A DNA stretch of 20,195 nt from a virus, in the IMG/VR virus record IMGVR_UViG_3300048024_000007, positions 1 to 20,195 of that record; one strand, 5' to 3'. The notes beneath the pieces were generated by a model. It did no database searches. It saw nothing but the letters and a program-made list of their open reading frames with translations, and had not been told where the DNA came from. Made by a program: the position numbers and the translations under genes. Positions within the stretch are counted from its first letter, which is position 1. Each line of letters begins with the position of its first letter. Below are positions 16,605 through 20,195 of the stretch, in pieces.

Positions 16605-16973
16605 ATGAAACTATATAAATACATTAAAGAACCTAAAGCTATTGTGCATCCTAAAGAATGGGATTCCACAGCAACAGGTAAAATTAAATGGTTAGGTGAT
16701 GGATACGTGGCTATGGATGATGGTTGGAAAGACCTAATGGTAAGCCTAAACAAAGACACGTTTACATTGTGTGATGCTGATGATGTTATCGCTGCTAAAG
16801 CACTTAATAAATCCATGTGGGATAATAAGAAAAAGATGCGTATTCGTGAAAAATATTCGCAAGATGACGAATTTAAAGCCTTACGAACTGGTGATAAAAC
16901 AGTACAAGATGGTATTGCTAAAATTATCAGCGATACTAATACAGAGAGGGATGCGTTTTACGCAATCTCTTAG
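16605..16973 (+). CDS. Hypothetical protein after the receptor-binding gene
   Basis: A 122-residue soluble protein whose ATG follows the RCC1-like gene by 11 bases, with AAGGA directly upstream. The N-terminal half looks beta-rich (YIKEPKAIVHPKEW, KIKWLGDGYVAMDDGWKDLM). The C-terminal half is helical and charged (WDNKKKMRIREKYSQDDEF, near residues 71-89), ending with KIISDTNTERDAFYAIS. There is no membrane segment or signal peptide, and one cysteine. I do not recognise a family. Many phages keep a fibre assembly chaperone or fibre-tip partner directly after the receptor-binding gene, so that is the first hypothesis, but the sequence gives no direct proof. Confidence 0.75.
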   Translation: MKLYKYIKEPKAIVHPKEWDSTATGKIKWLGDGYVAMDDGWKDLMVSLNKDTFTLCDADDVIAAKALNKSMWDNKKKMRIREKYSQDDEFKALRTGDKTVQDGIAKIISDTNTERDAFYAIS

Positions 16974-16976
16974 TAA

Positions 16977-17180
16977 ATGAAGATGGCACAATCACTTGAA
17001 CCTGAACTAAAAGTTCAGATGGAACTTGAAGCACATGAAAAAGAGTGTGCTGTTAGGTATCAAATGGTGAATGATAAGTTGTCTGCTTTAGATAAAAGAT
17101 TATGGAGATTGGAAGCTATGATTATGGTTTCCACTCTTTCTTTTATTGTATTAGCTGCAACCCTACTCACTAAAATTTAA
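16977..17180 (+). CDS. Small coiled-coil membrane protein (XhlA-like holin candidate)
   Basis: A 67-residue protein with a charged helix (about 8-46, including MELEAHEKECAVRYQMVNDK and LDKRLWRLEAMI) followed by one C-terminal membrane helix (about 47-65). This is the layout of the haemolysin XhlA / small phage holin-associated family, whose members sit in the inner membrane and help lysis. The HEKECAxRY pattern followed by a basic helix is a form I associate with marine phage proteins of this type. Two starts are possible, ATG 16977 or ATG 16983. It begins three bases after the previous stop. The lysis role is inferred from topology and from the nearby holin. Confidence 0.72.
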   Translation: MKMAQSLEPELKVQMELEAHEKECAVRYQMVNDKLSALDKRLWRLEAMIMVSTLSFIVLAATLLTKI

Positions 17181-17203
17181 TCTTAAATTGAAAGTAGTTT
17201 TAC

Positions 17204-17656
17204 ATGATAGACCCAATTACAGCTTTTTCTGCAATTTGTGCAGGGCATAAAGCAATTATGAAAGGTGTTCAAATTGGGCGAGATTTGTCCAGTATGGGTG
17301 CTGCAGTAAAAAAATATGCACAGGGGGAAGCTGAACTACAAGTTGGAGAAGCAAGAAAAAAGAAAAGTAGATTTTCTTTAGCAGAAGATTCAGCTATAGA
17401 AAAACATTTTAAAAAAGAAGCCCTAGAAGATATGCGTAATGAGTTGCGTAGTATTTTTCAATTATATGGAAAACCTGGACAATGGGAAAGATTACAAGCT
17501 GAAATAGCAGCAGAACGTGCCGAGCAAAAAAAGATGTTAGCTGAAAAGGTACGAATTTATGACAGAAATATGACTATTGGAGTAGTAGTAGGAATATTAG
17601 CTGTAGCAACTGTTGTTCTTTATTATTGGATTGAATTTTTGAAAGGAACTTTATAA
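17204..17656 (+). CDS. C-terminally anchored membrane protein, unknown function
   Basis: A 150-residue protein starting MIDPITAFSAICAGHKAIMK, a start style I recall from hypothetical proteins of many marine phages, including cyanophages and pelagiphages. Residues 16-55 are moderately hydrophobic then Lys-rich. Residues 60-120 are a long charged helix (with ALEDMRNELRSIFQLYGKPG and AEIAAERAEQKKMLAEKVRI). Residues 124-144 form one clear membrane helix (IGVVVGILAVATVVLYYWIE). No Shine-Dalgarno is obvious upstream. The stop overlaps the next ATG by one base. A coiled coil with a single membrane anchor inside a lysis-like cluster is compatible with a spanin-like or holin-accessory part, but spanins usually have the anchor at the N-terminus. 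Function unknown. Confidence 0.75.
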   Translation: MIDPITAFSAICAGHKAIMKGVQIGRDLSSMGAAVKKYAQGEAELQVGEARKKKSRFSLAEDSAIEKHFKKEALEDMRNELRSIFQLYGKPGQWERLQAEIAAERAEQKKMLAEKVRIYDRNMTIGVVVGILAVATVVLYYWIEFLKGTL

Positions 17657-17859
17657 TGTTTAAAGCTATTGTATTAGCGTGTTCTATTTCAAACCCTAAT
17701 ATTTGTATCGAATTTGAAGACACTAGAGAACAATTAATAACAAAAGAACAATGTGTGCAACGAACTTTTGAAATGCGTAATGATATTTCAGAGATGATGA
17801 CAGATATGAAAGCTGTTGCCTATAGATGCACACAACTAAAAGAAGGTAGGTTTACATGA
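17656..17859 (+). CDS. Small cysteine-containing protein, possibly exported
   Basis: A 67-residue protein that begins within the preceding stop (TAATG) and overlaps the next start by four bases (ATGA), so it is tightly coupled; AAAGGA at 17642-17647 supports the start. It has a short hydrophobic N-terminus (MFKAIVLACS) and four cysteines (9, 17, 33, 60) in the pattern NICIEFEDTREQL and KEQCVQRTFEM, with a final YRCTQLKEG. The cysteines could form disulfides if the protein is exported. VLAC resembles a weak lipobox, but a leader of only eight residues would be exceptionally short. I recall similar short proteins in other marine podoviruses as hypotheticals. Function unknown. Confidence 0.7.
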   Translation: MFKAIVLACSISNPNICIEFEDTREQLITKEQCVQRTFEMRNDISEMMTDMKAVAYRCTQLKEGRFT

Positions 17860-18236
17860 TACCAATTATATCAGGTCTTTTAGGTTTGGCAGGTAACGTG
17901 GTAGAAGGTTATGTGGAAACCAAAAAAGCTAAAGCAAAACAAAAATTAGTAAAGATTGAAGCTGAAACATCTTTAATAGAAAAGAAAATTGCAGGTGAAG
18001 TTGAATGGGACGTACAGGCTCAAAAAAATTCAGGGGACTCATGGAAAGACGAATATCTCACAATTTTGTTTAGTATTCCACTTTTGCTTTGTTTCTTGCC
18101 TTGGACAGTTGAATATGTAGAAAGAGGATTTGAAGCACTTTCTCAGACTCCTGAATGGTACAAGTACACGTTAGGTGTAATTGTTAGTGCGTCATTCGGA
18201 ATTAAAGGTGCAACTAAAATGTTTGGAAAAAAGTAA
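17856..18236 (+). CDS. Holin (three-helix, GTA-holin-like)
   Basis: A 126-residue membrane protein. Residues 1-19 form a hydrophobic/amphipathic helix (IISGLLGLAGNVVEGYV); 20-60 are a charged Lys/Glu helix. The segment SWKDEYLTILFSIPLLLCFL (62-81) then reaches the second membrane helix, and WYKYTLGVIVSASFGIKGAT (101-120) the third. The order 'WKDEY-hydrophobic-PEWY-hydrophobic-FG' matches the three-helix phage/GTA holin family, which makes holes in the inner membrane that release or activate the lysis enzyme. The start overlaps the preceding stop by four bases (ATGA). Its position just before the small terminase corresponds to T7 gene 17.5. No endolysin is adjacent. Confidence 0.85.
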   Translation: MIPIISGLLGLAGNVVEGYVETKKAKAKQKLVKIEAETSLIEKKIAGEVEWDVQAQKNSGDSWKDEYLTILFSIPLLLCFLPWTVEYVERGFEALSQTPEWYKYTLGVIVSASFGIKGATKMFGKK

Positions 18237-18371
18237 ATGGGAGAAGTAGTGGATTTAATAATAGTAGGGTTGTTTTTACAGACCCTAACAATGATTGCTG
18301 TGTTTGTTAATACAGGAATAAATATTGTGTATAGAATGAAGGAGAGTAAAAAGTGTCAATGCAAAAAATGA
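18237..18371 (+). CDS. 44-residue single-span membrane protein overlapping the small terminase
   Basis: ATG 18237 follows the holin stop (18234-18236) directly. The frame gives 44 residues: a short acidic N-terminus (MGEVVD), one hydrophobic helix (about 7-32, DLIIVGLFLQTLTMIAVFVN) and a Lys/Cys tail ending CQCKK. The acidic outside and basic inside would favour an N-out, C-in orientation. The last 19 bases overlap the small terminase start, whose Shine-Dalgarno lies within this gene. It could be a second holin, antiholin or inner spanin-like peptide; no family is recognised. Coding is supported by the exact junction with the holin and the continuous membrane pattern, but the gene is short. 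Confidence 0.6.
   Translation: MGEVVDLIIVGLFLQTLTMIAVFVNTGINIVYRMKESKKCQCKK
18339..18344 (+). promoter_or_regulatory. Shine-Dalgarno that sets the GTG start of the small terminase
   Basis: AAGGAG lies 8 bases before GTG 18353, an ideal spacing. The alternative ATG at 18359 would have a 14-base spacer. The site is inside the upstream 44-residue gene, so translation of the two is probably linked. Confidence 0.75.
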
Positions 18372-18568
18372 TGGGTGAGTTACATAAAGAACTTGCTAAT
18401 AAACTTTTAGAAGTAGTGCGTGACCCTGAAGCTAAAGCAGGGGATTTAAACGTAGCACGACAATTTTTAAAAGATAATGAGATAACAGCATTACCTGCTG
18501 ATAGTAATGTAATGAGAGAGATACTTGAAGGTTTGCCCTTTGACGAAAATGTAGACCAAATTCAATAA
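18353..18568 (+). CDS. Terminase small subunit (T7 gp18-like)
   Basis: A 71-residue protein starting at GTG 18353, chosen because of the AAGGAG eight bases upstream. The family signature is LNVARQFLKDNEI (32-44), preceded by a helix with MMGELHKELANKLLEVVRDP (6-25). The small subunit recognises concatemeric phage DNA and stimulates the large subunit's ATPase. It is shorter than T7 gp18 (89). It precedes the large subunit with two tiny genes in between, similar to the T7 order gp18-18.5-18.7-gp19. It overlaps the upstream membrane peptide gene by 19 bases. Identification is firm by motif and position. Confidence 0.88.
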   Translation: MSMQKMMGELHKELANKLLEVVRDPEAKAGDLNVARQFLKDNEITALPADSNVMREILEGLPFDENVDQIQ

Positions 18569-18570
18569 CT

Positions 18571-18726
18571 ATGGAACGTATTGTTAATTTATTTGTTAAT
18601 TATTTTAACATACAGTTTGATAGAGAACCAATAAAATATTTATCAGGAAAAGGAAAACCTATGGCATATAAGAAACGAAAAACATATAAATCTCCAGTAA
18701 AAAAATCTAAACCAAAGGATAAATAA
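18571..18726 (+). CDS. Small basic protein, two possible starts
   Basis: The frame from ATG 18571 gives 51 residues: a hydrophobic/aromatic N-terminus (MERIVNLFVNYFNIQFDREP), then a very basic tail. No Shine-Dalgarno precedes that ATG, which lies two bases after the small terminase stop. An in-frame ATG at 18661 has AAGGA at 18650-18654 with perfect spacing and would yield a 21-residue, Lys/Arg-rich peptide (MAYKKRKTYKSPVKKSKPKD, then K). Either or both may be made. The stop overlaps the next ATG by one base. A strongly basic peptide beside terminase genes could bind DNA or RNA; no family is recognised. Confidence 0.6.
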   Translation: MERIVNLFVNYFNIQFDREPIKYLSGKGKPMAYKKRKTYKSPVKKSKPKDK

Positions 18727-18863
18727 TGTCTCTTTATGAAAATATTAACAAACGAAAAAAAGCAGGTACAAGCAGACCTAAATCAAAATCTACAGTCTCA
18801 GCTAAATCATATGCTAATATGAAAGCAGGTTTTCCTAAAAAGAAACCTAAGAAAAAATCGTGA
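18726..18863 (+). CDS. Conserved-type small basic protein before the large terminase
   Basis: A 45-residue protein, MSLYENINKRKKAGTSRPKS at the start and a Lys-rich C-terminus (FPKKKPKKKS). AAAGGA at 18714-18719 lies six bases upstream. The start overlaps the previous stop (TAATG) and the end overlaps the large terminase start by four bases (GTGA). I recall closely similar 'MSLYxNINKRKKAGTSR' proteins next to terminase genes of several marine phages, always without function. The KAGTSRPKSKSTVS segment and the high charge suggest nucleic-acid or terminase binding, which is inference. Tight overlaps on both sides argue that it is a real gene. Confidence 0.78.
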   Translation: MSLYENINKRKKAGTSRPKSKSTVSAKSYANMKAGFPKKKPKKKS

Positions 18864-20195
18864 CGATAGACAATAGATTATTAGACTTCAAAAACTTTTT
18901 GTATATGTCGTGGAAGCATTTAAATCTTCCCGACCCAACGCCAGTACAATATGATATTGCAAATTATCTCCAAGATAAAACAGAAAGACGGGAAGTTATT
19001 GAAGCGTTTCGTGGTGTAGGTAAATCTTGGATTACGTCTGCCTATGTATGTCATCAGTTATTGTTAAATCCACAGATGAACATATTGGTTGTATCTGCGT
19101 CTAAGACACGTGCTGATGACTTTAGTACGTTTACCCTACGTCTAATCCACGAGATGCCACTCCTTGCTCATCTACGCCCCAAGGATGGGCAACGTATGAG
19201 TAAGATTAGCTTTGATGTAGCACCTGCACAAGCATCCCACGCACCTTCAGTTAAATCTTTAGGAATAACAGGACAGCTTACGGGGTCACGTGCAGATTTA
19301 ATCATTGCAGATGACGTAGAATCAGCTAATAACTCACAGACACAAATGATGAGAGACAAATTAGCAGAAACAATTAAAGAATTTGAAGCTATTATTAAAC
19401 CAAATGGACGTATTGTCTTCCTTGGTACGCCACAAACAGAGATGTCTATATACAATCTTTTAGATGAACGTGGTTATAAGACAAGAATATGGACTGCAAG
19501 ATACCCTGATGAACGCTTAAAGGTAGCTATGCTAGGCAAATTAGCCCCTGTGATAGCCGATAAAGAGGGCGTAGAGGGTAAACCTACAGACCCCGATAGA
19601 TTTGATGACACAGACCTCTTTGAGAGAGAAGCGTCATATGGTAAATCAGGGTTCGCCTTGCAGTTTATGCTAGATGTGTCTATGTCAGACGCTAATAAAT
19701 ACCCACTTAAATTAAATGACATGATGGTTATGAGTGGGGCGAGTAGTTGGAGTGAAGCACCTGTCAAAGTTCAATGGGCATCAGGTAGAGAACAGCTAGA
19801 TGCTTGTAAACAAATACCTAACATTGGACTTAAAGGAGACTATTGGTGTGCACCTATGACAATATCCCAAGAGATGTCTGCTTGGGACGGGTCAGTAATG
19901 AGTATCGACCCTGCAGGACGAGGGAAAGACGAAACAGCTTACGCAGTTGTAAAGATGATGAAGGGTCAGCTTTATCTGACAGCGAGTGGTGGGACGAAGA
20001 ATGGTTATCAAGAGCCTTCTCTGCAAGTCTTGACAGCAATCGCAAAAGAACAGAACGTAAACAAGATAATTGTAGAAAGCAACTTTGGAGATGGGATGTT
20101 TACTCAATTATTAAAACCTGTTTTAGCAAAAGTTCACCCTGTTAATATAGAAGAAGTACGACATAACACACAAAAAGAGAAAAGAATAATAGATA
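18860..20195 (+). CDS. Terminase large subunit (T7 gp19-like), 3' truncated
   Basis: The frame is open from GTG 18860 to the window end (445 residues plus one base), so the C-terminus is missing; T7 gp19 is 586 residues. This is the DNA packaging motor: ATPase plus nuclease. Visible motifs are Walker A FRGVGKS (50-56, Lys55), the adjacent VVSASKTRADDFSTF segment, the SLGITGQLTGSRADLIIADD region with Walker B (Asp151/Asp152, then Glu154), the coupling motif FLGTPQTEM (187-195), and the nuclease region SIDPAGRGKDETAYAVV with Asp350, followed by IIVESNFGDGMF with Glu406. The GTG start overlaps the preceding stop, and the sequence VTIDNRLLDFKNFLYMSWKH is a typical family N-terminus. No frameshift is seen. 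Confidence 0.95.
   Translation, partial: MTIDNRLLDFKNFLYMSWKHLNLPDPTPVQYDIANYLQDKTERREVIEAFRGVGKSWITSAYVCHQLLLNPQMNILVVSASKTRADDFSTFTLRLIHEMPLLAHLRPKDGQRMSKISFDVAPAQASHAPSVKSLGITGQLTGSRADLIIADDVESANNSQTQMMRDKLAETIKEFEAIIKPNGRIVFLGTPQTEMSIYNLLDERGYKTRIWTARYPDERLKVAMLGKLAPVIADKEGVEGKPTDPDRFDDTDLFEREASYGKSGFALQFMLDVSMSDANKYPLKLNDMMVMSGASSWSEAPVKVQWASGREQLDACKQIPNIGLKGDYWCAPMTISQEMSAWDGSVMSIDPAGRGKDETAYAVVKMMKGQLYLTASGGTKNGYQEPSLQVLTAIAKEQNVNKIIVESNFGDGMFTQLLKPVLAKVHPVNIEEVRHNTQKEKRIID

Noticed and set aside
19168-20145. Several frames on both strands within the large terminase region
   Set aside because: They are shadows of the large terminase, whose frame is open from 18860 to the window end with all expected motifs in order.
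1-20195. CRISPR arrays, tRNA genes, insertion sequences, attachment sites or defence genes
   Set aside because: None found by reading; the window is almost fully occupied by structural and packaging genes, with only one gap above 100 bases and none above 300.

Overview
The window is the structural and packaging half of a lytic T7-like podovirus (Autographiviridae-type) genome. Every supported gene lies on the + strand, genes are packed with very small gaps or short overlaps, and the order matches T7: portal, scaffold, major capsid, tail tubular A, tail tubular B, internal virion proteins, tail fibre, lysis/membrane genes, small terminase, large terminase. No host chromosomal genes, tRNAs, rRNAs, integrase, insertion sequences or CRISPR arrays are visible. 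The low GC content and the style of the small accessory proteins suggest a marine phage, perhaps of the pelagiphage / SAR11-SAR116 phage kind. That host guess is inference, because no host marker is present.

Layout: 2-1180 portal (5' end cut by the window); 1189-1338 a 49-residue unknown; 1341-2087 scaffold; 2088-2233 the only sizeable intergenic gap; 2234-3187 major capsid protein; 3197-3231 an intrinsic terminator; 3245-5900 tail tubular A and B; 5902-13347 four proteins corresponding to T7 gp13, gp14, gp15 and gp16; 13369-14553 tail fibre with the T7-type tail-attachment domain; 14590-16593 an RCC1-like beta-propeller protein, probably the host-recognition tip; 16605-18371 a run of small, mostly membrane-associated proteins including a holin; 18353-18568 small terminase; 18571-18863 two tiny basic proteins; 18860 to the window end, large terminase (3' end cut off).

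How it works together: portal, scaffold and capsid build the prohead. The two terminase subunits pump DNA through the portal. The tail tubular proteins close the connector and form the nozzle. The gp14/15/16-like proteins form the ejectable core that carries DNA across the envelope. The tail fibre probably anchors the RCC1-like recognition protein, and the membrane proteins time lysis. No endolysin is present here; in T7 that gene lies in the early/middle region.

The best regulatory signal is the capsid cassette. Upstream of the capsid gene there is a sequence resembling T3/T7 RNA polymerase promoters (around 2133-2155) and a leader almost identical to the T7 gene 10 translational enhancer plus Shine-Dalgarno (2208-2224). 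Downstream there is a strong terminator (3197-3231). This reproduces the phi10-gene10-Tphi arrangement of T7. The most unusual coding feature is the RCC1-like propeller. I see no convincing entirely new system; most of the novelty lies in the unassigned small genes between the receptor-binding protein and the terminase.
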